A model generated the notes under the pieces. That model searched no databases, was not told the DNA's origin, and was given only the letters and a program-made list of their open reading frames with translations. Positions 26,494 to 36,165 of a stretch of 64,000 nt of DNA are shown in pieces (positions within the stretch are counted from its first letter, which is position 1; every line of letters starts with the position of its first letter). The position numbers were made by a program, and so were the translations under genes. The stretch comes from Dyadobacter tibetensis Y620-1 (GTDB lineage Bacteria > Bacteroidota > Bacteroidia > Cytophagales > Spirosomataceae): contig NZ_AZQN01000008.1 in the NCBI RefSeq assembly GCF_000566685.1, positions 1 through 64,000 of the forward strand, written 5' to 3'.

Positions 26494-27630
26494 ATGAAAA
26501 AAGTCAACTTCTGCCTACCCATACTTTTGATCGGACTCATCTTCATATTAGGAGCTTGCTCAGAAAAAGGGGGTGAATCTTCTGAACCAGATGTTTCAGC
26601 CAAAAACAGAACGGCTCTCATGATCAACCTCTCCGACCAAATTATCCTTCCATCATATGCCAGCTACAAAACCAAGCTGGAGGTAATGGTGGAAAAATCG
26701 GAGGCTTTTTCCGCTCAGCCTGATATAGCAAATCTTCAAGCCTTTCGGCTTGCCTGGGAGGAGGCTTATATTAGCTGGCAAAAGGTAGAGCTGTTTGATT
26801 TCGGCCCAGCCTCCAGACATGCCATTCGTAACTATCACAATATCTACCCAACTAATACAGCGGGCATAGAAGCCAATATACAGGATGCCAATGCCAACCT
26901 GGAGGCCCCCTATGCTTATGATAAGCAAGGTTACCCTGCACTAGACTATCTTCTTAATGGACTTGGCTCCACGGATGCTGCAATTGTTGCAGCTTATAAG
27001 GGTCAGGATGGTGCTAAAAGACTCGCTTATATCCGAAGGCTTACGGGCCGAATGCAGACGTTGCTATCTACCGTAGTCAGTGAGTGGAACGGAAGCTACC
27101 GTACCGAATTTGTCAGCAAAACCGGCTTGGATATCGGTTCTCCGTTAGGGGAATTAGTTAATGGCTATATTGCCCATTATGAGCGGTATATCCGATCTGG
27201 AAAAATAGGGATACCATCCGGCGCTTTGGTCAATGGGATTACCTCGGCCGACAAAGTGGAAGCTTATTATAAAAAAGATCTGAGCAAAAAGCTTGCTCAA
27301 AGCGCTCATGAAGCAGCCGTAAACTTTTTTAATGGGGTTTATGCAAATTCCAGTGAGGAAGGCCCATCACTTAAATCTTACCTGAATGCCCTGGGCACCA
27401 AAGACTTGAGTAGCGGGCTGTTGCTAAGCGAAGTAATCAACAGCCAATTTTCAAAGAGCAATGAGGCATTGAAAGGTTTAAATGACAATTTTTATCTGGA
27501 AGTCACCACTAACAACCAGGCCATGCTAACCGCCTATGCCGAATTACAGAAAGTCGTTCGATTGCTTAAGGTGGATATGACTTCGGCCATGAGTATTACC
27601 ATCACTTATACCGACAACGACGGAGATTGA
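26494..27630 (+). CDS. Imelysin-family (IrpA-like) lipoprotein
   Basis: A 378-residue lipoprotein (lipobox LGAC, about 18-21) of the imelysin fold. The family markers are visible: W-E-x-A-Y-I-S-W-Q-K (about 88-97), the GxHxxE-like region replaced here by GPASRHAIRNYHN (about 105-117), and GYPALDYLL (about 147-155). Imelysin proteins are iron-regulated surface or periplasmic proteins thought to bind iron or haem. It precedes an HTTM protein and a TonB receptor in one operon, the standard Bacteroidota arrangement. Confidence 0.88.
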   Translation: MKKVNFCLPILLIGLIFILGACSEKGGESSEPDVSAKNRTALMINLSDQIILPSYASYKTKLEVMVEKSEAFSAQPDIANLQAFRLAWEEAYISWQKVELFDFGPASRHAIRNYHNIYPTNTAGIEANIQDANANLEAPYAYDKQGYPALDYLLNGLGSTDAAIVAAYKGQDGAKRLAYIRRLTGRMQTLLSTVVSEWNGSYRTEFVSKTGLDIGSPLGELVNGYIAHYERYIRSGKIGIPSGALVNGITSADKVEAYYKKDLSKKLAQSAHEAAVNFFNGVYANSSEEGPSLKSYLNALGTKDLSSGLLLSEVINSQFSKSNEALKGLNDNFYLEVTTNNQAMLTAYAELQKVVRLLKVDMTSAMSITITYTDNDGD

Positions 27631-27652
27631 TTTCACCGGATCCAGAACTGTG

Positions 27653-29026
27653 ATGCAGCAAAACATCTACTGGCCCAGATTAGCCTACTTACAAAAATCC
27701 GCCTCGACCGCCCCATTGGCAGTCTTTAGGATCCTTTTTGGCTTATTGATCGGTGTCAGTATGATACGTTTTGCCCTTCATGGCTGGATAGATATGCTTT
27801 ATATCCAGCCCCTGTTTCATTTCAGTTTTTACGGTTTCTCCTTCATCAAACCCCTGGGGCAAGCCACTTATCTGATTTTTGGGCTTTGCCTGTTATCGAG
27901 CCTTATGGTTACCTTGGGATGGTATTATCGCTGGGCCGCTCTAAGTCTGTTCCTTAGCTTTACCTATATAGAGCTTATGGATCAGGCCACTTATCTGAAT
28001 CATTATTACTTCATCAGCCTCATGGCCCTGCTCATGACAGTGCTACCGGCCGGTCGTTACTTCTCGGTAGATGTCTTTCGCAAACCAGAGAAGGCCTGTT
28101 CAAGAATGCCAGCCTGGTGCCTTCACGCCCCACTGTTATTGGTGTTTATTCTTTATTTTTATGCCGGCCTGGCCAAGTTAAACAGTGACTGGCTGCTTCA
28201 CGCTCTTCCTCTGAAGATCTGGCTCCCAGCACGCAACGATATGCCACTTATTGGGCAGGCTTTCAACCTCCCCTGGATTCCCTATTTGTTTAGCTGGTTC
28301 GGATGCTTTTATGATCTGACCATCGTATTTTTTCTGTTATACAAGAAAACCCGGGTTGGAGCATATCTTACTGTGGTAGTATTTCATGGATTAACTGCGA
28401 TATTATTTCCAATAGGTATGTTTCCATATATTATGATGGTAACGGCCTTATTATTTTTTCCTGCCAGCTTCCACCACCAACTCCTTGACAAATTATCCAA
28501 GGCCCTATCCCTGTCTCCCGCCAGGTTGCATACTGACCACAGTTATCGATTCCCCCTTCATCATCAAAAATGGATCTTAACCTTAGTAGGGACTTTCTTT
28601 ATCTTCCAACTCCTTTTCCCATTTCGGTACGGTCTATACCCCAACGAACTCTTTTGGTCAGAAGAGGGCTATCGATTTTCCTGGCGTGTCATGCTAATGG
28701 AAAAGGCGGGACAGGTACAATTTACCGTCCAGGACTCCCACCACGCCCCCGAAAGAGTAATAAATAGTGCGTTTTTGACACCCTTACAGGAAAAAATGAT
28801 GGCTACACAGCCCGATCTGATCCTACAATTTGCGCATTATCTGCGTGATTTTTATACAAAAAAAGGATTTACAGCGCCAAAAGTATACGCGGACACCTAT
28901 GTGTCACTCAACGGCCGGCTCGGACAAACGCTCATCGACCCGTCTACCGACCTAGCTAGGGAGACGGACTCCTTTCAACCAAAATCATGGATACTACCAT
29001 TTAAAGATGAAATTAAAGGTCTATAA
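27653..29026 (+). CDS. HTTM-domain membrane protein
   Basis: A 457-residue inner-membrane protein with about seven or eight helices in residues 20-345, then a soluble C-terminal part. The region matches the HTTM (horizontally transferred transmembrane) domain shared with vitamin K-dependent gamma-carboxylase: an early FRILFGLL helix, QATYLNHYYF (about 118-127), and FYAGLAKLNSDWL (about 180-192), whose Lys fits the catalytic Lys of the carboxylase. Whether it carboxylates a protein in this operon is unknown. It overlaps the receptor gene by 20 bases. Confidence 0.85.
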   Translation: MQQNIYWPRLAYLQKSASTAPLAVFRILFGLLIGVSMIRFALHGWIDMLYIQPLFHFSFYGFSFIKPLGQATYLIFGLCLLSSLMVTLGWYYRWAALSLFLSFTYIELMDQATYLNHYYFISLMALLMTVLPAGRYFSVDVFRKPEKACSRMPAWCLHAPLLLVFILYFYAGLAKLNSDWLLHALPLKIWLPARNDMPLIGQAFNLPWIPYLFSWFGCFYDLTIVFFLLYKKTRVGAYLTVVVFHGLTAILFPIGMFPYIMMVTALLFFPASFHHQLLDKLSKALSLSPARLHTDHSYRFPLHHQKWILTLVGTFFIFQLLFPFRYGLYPNELFWSEEGYRFSWRVMLMEKAGQVQFTVQDSHHAPERVINSAFLTPLQEKMMATQPDLILQFAHYLRDFYTKKGFTAPKVYADTYVSLNGRLGQTLIDPSTDLARETDSFQPKSWILPFKDEIKGL

Positions 29027-31421
29027 TCTCATATTATTAATGTTGCTTGCCCTTCGGGTTTCCGCACAGTTTACTCTCTCCGGAGTCGTGCGGGCCAAGA
29101 CAGATAGCAGCACCATAGATTCCTGCCGGATATATTTAAACGGGAAAATAAGTACCTATACCGATGCCAGAGGGCACTTCCAGTTCGACAACCTTCCCAG
29201 AGGAAGTTATAGCCTTCAAACTTCGGTTATGGGGTACCAGTCAGTCTCTGCCCGGTATCAGCTTTCGAGCGACCAGCAGATTGTTTTCCTGCTGCCCTCC
29301 CTAGACCAGCACCTGCAAGCGGTAACCGTAAAAGAAAAGCAGACGGGTTTCGGAATGTCCCGGCTACGGGGTGTGGAACATATGGCCATTTATGAGGGGA
29401 AAAAATCCGAGGTAATAGATCCAGACAAAATCACGGCCAACCTTTCAACGAATAATGCAAGGCAAATTTTTGCTAAAGTCGCCGGGCTGAATATATGGGA
29501 GAACGAGGGAGGGGGCCTTCAACTGAACATTGGTGGCCGTGGCCTTGACCCCAACCGTACCTCTAATTTCAACGTTCGGCAGAATGGATATGATATCAGT
29601 GCCGATGCCTTAGGCTATCCAGAAAGTTATTACACCCCTCCAATTGAAGCGGTGGGCAAAATTCAGATCGTGCGAGGAGCGGCATCTCTACAATATGGTA
29701 CTCAGTTTGGAGGACTAATCAATTTTGTAATGCGGAAGCCTGTTGAAGACAAGAAACTGGAATTAACGGCGCGGCAAAGCATAGGTTCGTATGGCTTCTA
29801 TAACGCATTTACGAGCGTTAGCGGTACGGTCGGAAAGTTAAGTTACTACTCCTTCTTTCAATATAAGAAAGCCGATGGCTGGAGAGATAACTCCCAGTTT
29901 AAGAACCACACTTTTTACGCCGACCTGGACTATCGACTCACAGAGAAGGCGACAATTGGCCTGGACATCACCCAAATGGGCTATCTCGCCAAACAGCCTG
30001 GAGGACTTTCCGATCAGATGTTTGCCAGCGATCCCCGCCAAACGAATCGTGAGCGCAACTGGTTTGATGTAAAATGGAATATGCTGGCCCTACATTACGA
30101 TTATAAGTTCAACAGCATGGAGGAGTTTAACCTCCGATTATTCGGCCTGGATGCTCATCGCTACTCCGTAGGCTTCCGACCCAACAGGGTGGCTACCATT
30201 GATGATAACGGGGAGCGTGACCTTATTAAGGGAGCCTTTAAAAATTGGGGTGCTGAAGCGCGTTATCTGAAGCGCTATTATTTGGGGAAACAGCTCAATG
30301 TATTGCTGGCAGGTAGCCGATACTATCACGGATACAACCAAAGTCTGCAAGGGGTAGGCAGTAGCGGAAAGGATGCTGATTTCCGATTTATAGAGCCCGA
30401 TAAGCTTAATACTTACGCCTATGAATTTCCGAATCGCAACGTTTCCATTTTTCTAGAAAATATCTTCTATCTGGGAGAGCAATGGTCAGTCACCCCCGGG
30501 TTGAGATACGAATTTATCAATACCCAGGCTGAAGGCTATTACGGAAATATCTCCAGAGACCTGGCCGGAAACATTATTACCATTACAAAAAATGACGAAT
30601 ACCGGCAGAATAAACGGCAGTTCTTATTAGCAGGATTGGGCATTAGCTTCAAACCTAGCGCAACCATGGAGCTTTATGCTAACCTCAGCCAAAATTACCG
30701 ATCTATAACCTTCAGTGATATGCGGATTTCTAATCCCTCTTCGGTAATCGATCCTGAAATGCAAGATGAAAAGGGGTATTCGCTGGATTTAGGATTCCGT
30801 AGTCGTGGGACTAGCCTGTTGAGTTATGATGCCAGCTTATTTTTATTAAATTACGATAATCGCATTGGCGAAGTGCAGTTTTACGACGAGAATAACCGAG
30901 TCCTCCGCTTGCGTACTAACGTGGGGCAAGCCCTGATTGCAGGGCTGGAAACCTATGTAGAAGCCGATGTCTATCGACTATTTCGCCCAGAGAAAGAAAA
31001 TCTAAGTGTAGCCTTATTTTCTAATTTAGCCCTCATCGGATCGAAATATGTGCGGAGCGAAATGCCGGGTATCGAAGGCAATGAAGTGGAGTTTGTCCCA
31101 AAGATTAATCTTAAAACGGGTATAAAGGTAGGCTATAAAAATTTTAAAGGTTCGATGCAGCTCACTCACCTTAGCGACCAGTATTCCGATGCAACCAATG
31201 CCGTGGATGGAGGTGTATCCTCAGTGGTCGGGTTGATCCCAGCCTATAAGATCGTCGATCTAAGCATTTCCTATGATTGGAATAAGTTAAGAATAGAGGG
31301 GTCGGTCAATAATTTAGCCAATGAAATGTATTATACCAGGAGAGCCACAGGTTATCCCGGGCCTGGCATTCTGCCCTCGGATGGAAGAGGCTTTTTCCTT
31401 ACCTTACAGGTAAAGCTATAA
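29007..31421 (+). CDS. TonB-dependent receptor (FecA-like)
   Basis: An 804-residue outer-membrane receptor. The signal peptide ends near VSAQ (about 21), followed by a carboxypeptidase-regulatory-like domain (22-105). The plug starts near SEVIDPDKITANLST (about 133), and the plug end QFGGLINFVMRKP lies near 233. The barrel ends in the motif FFLTLQVKL. The receptor resembles the iron(III)-dicitrate/FecA-type group. Being last in the DUF4856-imelysin-HTTM operon with overlapping reading frames, it is likely co-translated with HTTM. The substrate is inferred to be an iron complex. Confidence 0.9.
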   Translation: MKLKVYNLILLMLLALRVSAQFTLSGVVRAKTDSSTIDSCRIYLNGKISTYTDARGHFQFDNLPRGSYSLQTSVMGYQSVSARYQLSSDQQIVFLLPSLDQHLQAVTVKEKQTGFGMSRLRGVEHMAIYEGKKSEVIDPDKITANLSTNNARQIFAKVAGLNIWENEGGGLQLNIGGRGLDPNRTSNFNVRQNGYDISADALGYPESYYTPPIEAVGKIQIVRGAASLQYGTQFGGLINFVMRKPVEDKKLELTARQSIGSYGFYNAFTSVSGTVGKLSYYSFFQYKKADGWRDNSQFKNHTFYADLDYRLTEKATIGLDITQMGYLAKQPGGLSDQMFASDPRQTNRERNWFDVKWNMLALHYDYKFNSMEEFNLRLFGLDAHRYSVGFRPNRVATIDDNGERDLIKGAFKNWGAEARYLKRYYLGKQLNVLLAGSRYYHGYNQSLQGVGSSGKDADFRFIEPDKLNTYAYEFPNRNVSIFLENIFYLGEQWSVTPGLRYEFINTQAEGYYGNISRDLAGNIITITKNDEYRQNKRQFLLAGLGISFKPSATMELYANLSQNYRSITFSDMRISNPSSVIDPEMQDEKGYSLDLGFRSRGTSLLSYDASLFLLNYDNRIGEVQFYDENNRVLRLRTNVGQALIAGLETYVEADVYRLFRPEKENLSVALFSNLALIGSKYVRSEMPGIEGNEVEFVPKINLKTGIKVGYKNFKGSMQLTHLSDQYSDATNAVDGGVSSVVGLIPAYKIVDLSISYDWNKLRIEGSVNNLANEMYYTRRATGYPGPGILPSDGRGFFLTLQVKL

Positions 31422-31508
31422 TAGTGAACAAATCGGCGTAAACTGGGGGGTACAGTTGCGATGTTTAGCCAAATTGCCTAGATTTCGTATTAAATATAAT
31501 TAACCCAT

Positions 31509-32729
31509 ATGCGCTTCTATAACAAACCGTACATTTTAGCAGCGGTGTTGCTTCTGACATCTCTGTCCCTGGCAGCCCGTCCGCAGTCCGACTCAACGCA
31601 GATCAAACGACTGCAAATCATTTATGACGAGGTAAAAAAGGAATTTGCTCCAGATGGACGTACTGCCTGGTTTAAACTCGAGCATAACGACCGGAATGAA
31701 TATGTGCTCGAGACCACAGAAAAACCAGCTGCCAAGTCATTTCAGGATAAATTAATAGCAGAAGGACTTGACCTGCCTCTGACCCTCTCACTTCTCCCCG
31801 ACACCACCCTGGGGGAACAGCGGTATGGGTTAGTCAATTTATCGGTGGTGAACCTTCGTTCTACTCCTAGACATTCCGGCGAGTTGGCCACACAAGCCCT
31901 TTTGGGTACCCCATTAGACATTCTAAAGAAATCAGGAGGATATTACCTTGTCCGAACCCCGGATGCTTATCTGGCCTGGCTGGATCCTGCAGCTATTTCT
32001 CTGAAAACCTATAAAGAAATGGAGGAATGGAGGCAACAGGAGCGCCTGATTTTCACGGCAGATTATGGACATGGCTTTACAGCCGCAAACGACAAGTCGC
32101 AGCGGGTGTCTGATCTGGTAATGGGGAATATACTTGTTAAAACCGGAAAGTCGAAAGGGTACTACCAGGTATCCTATCCCGACGGGCGCAGAGCTTATAT
32201 CAGCACCAGCCAAGTTACGGAATATGCTTCATGGCTAAAAAAAGCTCAACCACGACCCGAAAAAGTGATTGAAATTGCCAAAACCATGCTGGGTGTACCC
32301 TATTTATGGGGAGGCACTTCAATCAAAGGGGTTGATTGTAGCGGATTCACCAAGACTTCCTTTTTTATGAACGGTTTAATTATCCCCAGAGATGCTTCGC
32401 AGCAGGTTTTGGTAGGTGAGCCAATCGAAATTCTCAAGGATAATGAACTCGACATAGATTTAGCCCTCAAAAACCTCCAGCCTGGCGACCTGTTATTCTT
32501 TGCAGGAGGGAAAAATCAAGCCCCTAATGCCAGGGTTACCCATGTAGCCCTCTACCTGGGAGAAGGTTCATTTATACATTCTGCAGGAACGGTACGTATC
32601 AACAGTATCCGTAAAGAGGCGGCTAACTACGACGACTTTCAGTCCCGGACTATTGTGGCTGCCCGACGATATGCCGGACAGATAGGTCAAGCAGGTTTAA
32701 CAGCGCTCAGCGCCAGCTCCGGGTACTAG
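31509..32729 (+). CDS. NlpC/P60 cell-wall hydrolase with SH3 domains
   Basis: A 406-residue exported protein with a signal peptide ending near SLAA (about 22). Two bacterial SH3-like domains (about 112-160 and 175-232) bind cell wall. The C-terminal NlpC/P60 domain (about 250-390) has catalytic Cys in GVDCSGF (about 274-280), His in THVALYLG (about 345-352) and a third polar site in FIHSAG (about 356-361). It cleaves gamma-D-Glu-diamino-acid bonds in peptidoglycan stem peptides, in the periplasm. It is monocistronic and follows the iron operon by 87 bases. Confidence 0.93.
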   Translation: MRFYNKPYILAAVLLLTSLSLAARPQSDSTQIKRLQIIYDEVKKEFAPDGRTAWFKLEHNDRNEYVLETTEKPAAKSFQDKLIAEGLDLPLTLSLLPDTTLGEQRYGLVNLSVVNLRSTPRHSGELATQALLGTPLDILKKSGGYYLVRTPDAYLAWLDPAAISLKTYKEMEEWRQQERLIFTADYGHGFTAANDKSQRVSDLVMGNILVKTGKSKGYYQVSYPDGRRAYISTSQVTEYASWLKKAQPRPEKVIEIAKTMLGVPYLWGGTSIKGVDCSGFTKTSFFMNGLIIPRDASQQVLVGEPIEILKDNELDIDLALKNLQPGDLLFFAGGKNQAPNARVTHVALYLGEGSFIHSAGTVRINSIRKEAANYDDFQSRTIVAARRYAGQIGQAGLTALSASSGY

Positions 32730-32742
32730 ATTTTTTTTAATA

Positions 32743-32785
32743 ACAAACGCTTACTACCTCAACCAGCCTGGTAGTAAGCGTTTGT
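32743..32785. terminator. Perfect 16-bp hairpin between convergent genes
   Basis: ACAAACGCTTACTACC (32743-32758) pairs perfectly with GGTAGTAAGCGTTTGT (32770-32785). Eight T residues lie on the plus-strand 5' side, not after the stem in either direction, so this is not a textbook terminator. It may still stop transcription from both sides. Confidence 0.55.
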
Positions 32786-32839
32786 CCTTCCCGGTTAGCC
32801 AAGGGGATAAGTATAATTTATATATTAAAAGGAAAAAGT

Positions 32840-33565
32840 TCAGAAACGCTTGAAGCCATACCCCCTTCGAGACAGCTCCTCAATGAGCTCATCCAGTCGC
32901 AAATAGAACTTGTCTGTTCTCCGAGGGTCGATTCCCGGATGTATCAATATATGATAACCCGCTAAACCCGATTTCTCTTCCCGCTGTAAAATACTAGTCA
33001 TGATCCAGTCGGATGACTTATAATTAGGCATTTCCGGAGTTGTATAATCGGCATTCGACCCCGTGCCGGGGGTGAAATTTACCGTTATTTGGCCTAATTC
33101 CTGGGCTAATAAAACTACCTTTTCATTATACCATTCATAAGGAGGCATAAAAAAATGGCTTTCGATTCCCAAAGTCTGAAGCTCAGCTAAATTATTTGCA
33201 ATATCATTTTGGATATCATCGGGCTTTACAAGAAGTTTCCCCCGCTCCTGCCAGTCACAATAGAGCAGATGTCGATCGGAATGGGCACCCACATAATGAC
33301 CTCGTTTGGCCATATTGACCACCAACTCCCGATGCCCCCTGACGAAGTCGCCGGTCAGAAAAAAGGAGGCGTGTATTTTTCTTTTCTCTAAAACATCCAG
33401 TACATAACCGAAGCCTTGATCCTGATCATGTCCCGTAAAGCATAGAAAAATTTGCTTTTCGGTACTATCGGAACGCAGAAGGGCCCCCATAGCATCTATC
33501 ATACCTTGGGCATAAAGGAATTCAGAAGATAATATCAAAAAAATAAGAATGCCCAGTTTCTTCAT
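32840..33565 (-). CDS. Polysaccharide deacetylase (NodB-like)
   Basis: A 241-residue exported protein (signal ending near LYAQ, about 20). It has a NodB homology domain: the metal-Asp segment FTGHDQDQGF (about 42-51), the helix ILTG-like HASFFLTGDFV (about 63-73), the metal-binding HSDRH (about 95-99), and the C-terminal ILIHPG (about 205-210). It removes acyl groups from a polysaccharide in the periplasm. The second Asp of the TFDD motif is replaced by H-D, so specificity is uncertain. Its ATG overlaps the BNR gene stop by 4 bases, so the two are translated together. Confidence 0.85.
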   Translation of the reverse strand: MKKLGILIFLILSSEFLYAQGMIDAMGALLRSDSTEKQIFLCFTGHDQDQGFGYVLDVLEKRKIHASFFLTGDFVRGHRELVVNMAKRGHYVGAHSDRHLLYCDWQERGKLLVKPDDIQNDIANNLAELQTLGIESHFFMPPYEWYNEKVVLLAQELGQITVNFTPGTGSNADYTTPEMPNYKSSDWIMTSILQREEKSGLAGYHILIHPGIDPRRTDKFYLRLDELIEELSRRGYGFKRF

Positions 33566-35001
33566 CTACGTACCTTTTTCACATCGGCTTCGTTGCCATT
33601 CATTTCGTAAGGAAGTTCCCACACATTTCCCATCTTATCACCAAAGTACAAACGGGATTCGGTAAAGGAATCAGGGTTACCATCGGCCCAGAAATAATTA
33701 AAAGGCTCTTTACCATTCATTACTTTTCTGACATAATTATGATTATACCTACTGTTATGGGTAACGTTTTTGACGGCCTTCCAAGTCTTACCCTTATCAG
33801 TACTCTTCCACATGACAAGCTCTCCCCCTGCCCCCCAGCGCTGAGGGGTATCGGTAGTAGGCGCCACCACCGTCCATACCCCATCTTCGACTAAGAGGCT
33901 ACCCATGTCATAGTTGTGGTCGGAAGTCGTGATCTGGTGTTCCCTCCAGTCTTTACCATTATAATGCATAACCATCCATTGACGCGGACCGTTATCGGGC
34001 CCGGGCCGATGCCCGACACCTATAACATATAAGGCGATAGGATTGCCCTCCTCGTCGAAGTCTACATCTTTAACATAAACATTTTTCTTTACTCCAAAAT
34101 ATTCTCGTAAAAGCGCCGGGGAATCGTAATCACTCAGCGGAACTTCCACCGGCCTACCGTCTACCGTAGTCCAGGTGCGCCCCATATCGGTCGATTGGAG
34201 ATAGTATAAGTTGGTCCGTAGGTCTACATCTCCATCGGGATGCCAATTCATAAAAGTCACCACTTTACCCCCATACTGCCCTGTAACCTGATAATGGCCA
34301 CTTTTTTTATCTTCCGCTCTTTTAATACCAGCCAATTTTTGATCTTCAGTCCAGGTTATTCCGTCTGCACTCGTTTCAAAGTATAATTCTCTAACACCCG
34401 AATATTTGGTAAAGAAATGAATAAAGCCCTTGCCCGGCACGTATTTTGGTTGCGGGTAGGTCATTTCTTCTTCACTAATTTTCTCGAACCCCTCGGTACT
34501 GTAGGGCTTCAGACTTCTATATTTCATACCGGGCCGAGTTTTGCCGCGGCCACTCACAAACACCCACAGAAATCCGTCCTGATCCAAGGCCAGACTAGGG
34601 TTATCGTGAGGGTCGTCTACACCATTCTTATCATATACAACCACTGGCTTAGATACCTTCTGACTGGCATGGTCGAAGCTCCCGATCATACAAAGCAGGT
34701 GACGCTCCTTAGCATTACGCGTACCTCCATAAACAAAAAAAGTTTTATTGACGGCGGGAGCATAAATAGCCAGTGGGTTATGCTTGGCGGTATAGGTTCC
34801 CAGCCCTCCTGAATACTTATCACCATATTCAGAAAACTGGCCAAGCGTGAACCATATTCCTTTATACCCTTCTACTGTTTTCAGAGGTTCCGAAGCTAAA
34901 TTCTGTGCGATTAATCCATGGGACGCACTCGTGCAGACCAGGACTATCAGGTATAAAATAAATGGATGATTACCGGGCAATGGATATTGAAAGTATTTCA
35001 T
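33562..35001 (-). CDS. BNR-repeat (BNR-4) secreted protein
   Basis: A 479-residue protein with a signal segment (about 15-33) and a beta-propeller plan with Asp-box-like S-x-D-x-G-x-T-W repeats: SADGITW (near 210), STDMGRTWT (near 270) and STDKGKTWK (near 411). It matches the BNR-4 family of putative sialidase-like or polysaccharide-binding proteins and lacks a recognisable sialidase arginine triad. It is expected to act on, or bind to, sugar polymers outside the cell. It forms a two-gene operon with the deacetylase. Confidence 0.82.
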   Translation of the reverse strand: MKYFQYPLPGNHPFILYLIVLVCTSASHGLIAQNLASEPLKTVEGYKGIWFTLGQFSEYGDKYSGGLGTYTAKHNPLAIYAPAVNKTFFVYGGTRNAKERHLLCMIGSFDHASQKVSKPVVVYDKNGVDDPHDNPSLALDQDGFLWVFVSGRGKTRPGMKYRSLKPYSTEGFEKISEEEMTYPQPKYVPGKGFIHFFTKYSGVRELYFETSADGITWTEDQKLAGIKRAEDKKSGHYQVTGQYGGKVVTFMNWHPDGDVDLRTNLYYLQSTDMGRTWTTVDGRPVEVPLSDYDSPALLREYFGVKKNVYVKDVDFDEEGNPIALYVIGVGHRPGPDNGPRQWMVMHYNGKDWREHQITTSDHNYDMGSLLVEDGVWTVVAPTTDTPQRWGAGGELVMWKSTDKGKTWKAVKNVTHNSRYNHNYVRKVMNGKEPFNYFWADGNPDSFTESRLYFGDKMGNVWELPYEMNGNEADVKKVRR

Positions 35002-35073
35002 AAGATGGGTTTAAGGTGAATCTCCTGATTTATAGAAAGACCAGGCAGATTTTATCAATTCGTTTTCTTGATT

Positions 35074-35427
35074 TTAAACCAATCCAGGTGTAGCCTCTAG
35101 CACAGTCTGCAGGATCAGAAACAGTGCGGGATGTGGCTTGGCAGATTGGCTTAACAGATAGTAAAAGGACGGTTCGCCCATACTATACTGATTGCTGCGC
35201 TTGTAGCAAGATCCTATCCGATTAAGGGTAATGCGCCTTGGTTAATTTCTAATGAGCTCCCTGGCTCGCCCACTAGAATATAAGCCAAAGTCACCTGAGT
35301 GGCCTAAAGGGATATGGCCTTCGATCTGATACGCATCCAGTTGATGCCTATGAAAGCCCTTACCCCCAAGTTTTAGGATTGATGTTACGCACTCATTAAC
35401 CCCAGAACTAGATATATTCCAGAATGC
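35074..35427 (-). pseudogene. Interrupted unrecognised gene fragment
   Basis: An open minus-strand frame runs from 35427 to 35074 (about 117 codons) but is broken by an in-frame TAA at 35242-35244, and it has no ATG or plausible start. Both halves look protein-coding: AFWNISSSGVNECV, YQIEGHIPLGHSGDFGLYS and, after the stop, SFYYLLSQSAKPHPALFLIL. The Y-x-I-E-G-H-I-P stretch recalls DUF411, but the rest does not, so I do not assign a family. It fills most of the interval between the BNR gene and the next pseudogene (35002-35496), where nothing else is seen. Confidence 0.4.
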
Positions 35428-35496
35428 TTACGATAGAAACAGCAGGTAACCAGCTTTTGGTAAAAAGCGCAAATATTTTAACAATCAGAATAATTC

Positions 35497-36165
35497 ATGA
35501 AAAGGCTAATGCTATTTCTATGGGTACTAACCGCAAGTGTTTACGCTCAACAGTATTTCAACTCCCCGACGGTTAAGCGACACACTACCGTATCCATACA
35601 AGGAGAGGATTTTTATATCAATGGCCAAATCTTATTGAAAGGCATTTCATACCAAGGCTTCCGCATGGAGGGGCTACTACCCAATTCCCGTATGGTACAT
35701 GGTATATTCGACGTCCGCAATATCAATTGCCCATCACACCTCATACTTCAACCTGAAAATACCGATGGACTGATCGATTTGGCGAAACCGATAAAACGTA
35801 AAAACAAAAGGTTATTGGTTTCTACAAGTTTTTCTGGCAACTCCATTCCTGCAGCTCATGTGCTGACTGTTTCCGACTTCTTGCTCCTGCATGGCAACGG
35901 AGTCAGGCAACCCAAGCGAATAGCAGAAATGGTAGATATGCTACGGGAAAGTTTTGCATACAAAGGTCAGCCCATTATTTTCAATGAAGAGGACCATTTC
36001 GATTTCGACAAACCACATAACAACTTACTGACCACTACCAAAGTGCACGCGTAGTGGGGGTATTTGGACTATAGAATGAAAGATGAAAAATATATAGATA
36101 GTTTCCTGAGTGTCCCTGGAGAATGGACTATGTCCTGTGTAAGAAAAAAGAAGTTTTTTATTTAC
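35497..36165 (+). pseudogene. Internally deleted glycosidase-like secreted protein
   Basis: A 185-codon frame with a signal peptide (ending near VYAQ, about 18) followed by IQGEDFYINGQILLKGISY, MEGLLPNSRMVHGIFD, then a jump to ASDF-like VSDFLLLHGNGV and FNEEDHFDFDKPHNN, and an in-frame TAG at 36052-36054. Beyond it the same frame continues WGYLDYRMKDEKYIDSF, then SVPGEW and VRKKKFF. My recollection of intact relatives is a protein more than twice as long, with a catalytic barrel between these segments. The middle is therefore deleted and the C-terminus cut off by a stop. It is inactive. It precedes a heparinase-like lyase gene. Confidence 0.6.

Noticed and set aside
26978-26992. CTGCAATTGTTGCAG palindrome as a further metal operator
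   Set aside because: It lies inside the imelysin coding sequence and has a 6-3-6 layout, not the 7-1-7 form of the other sites.
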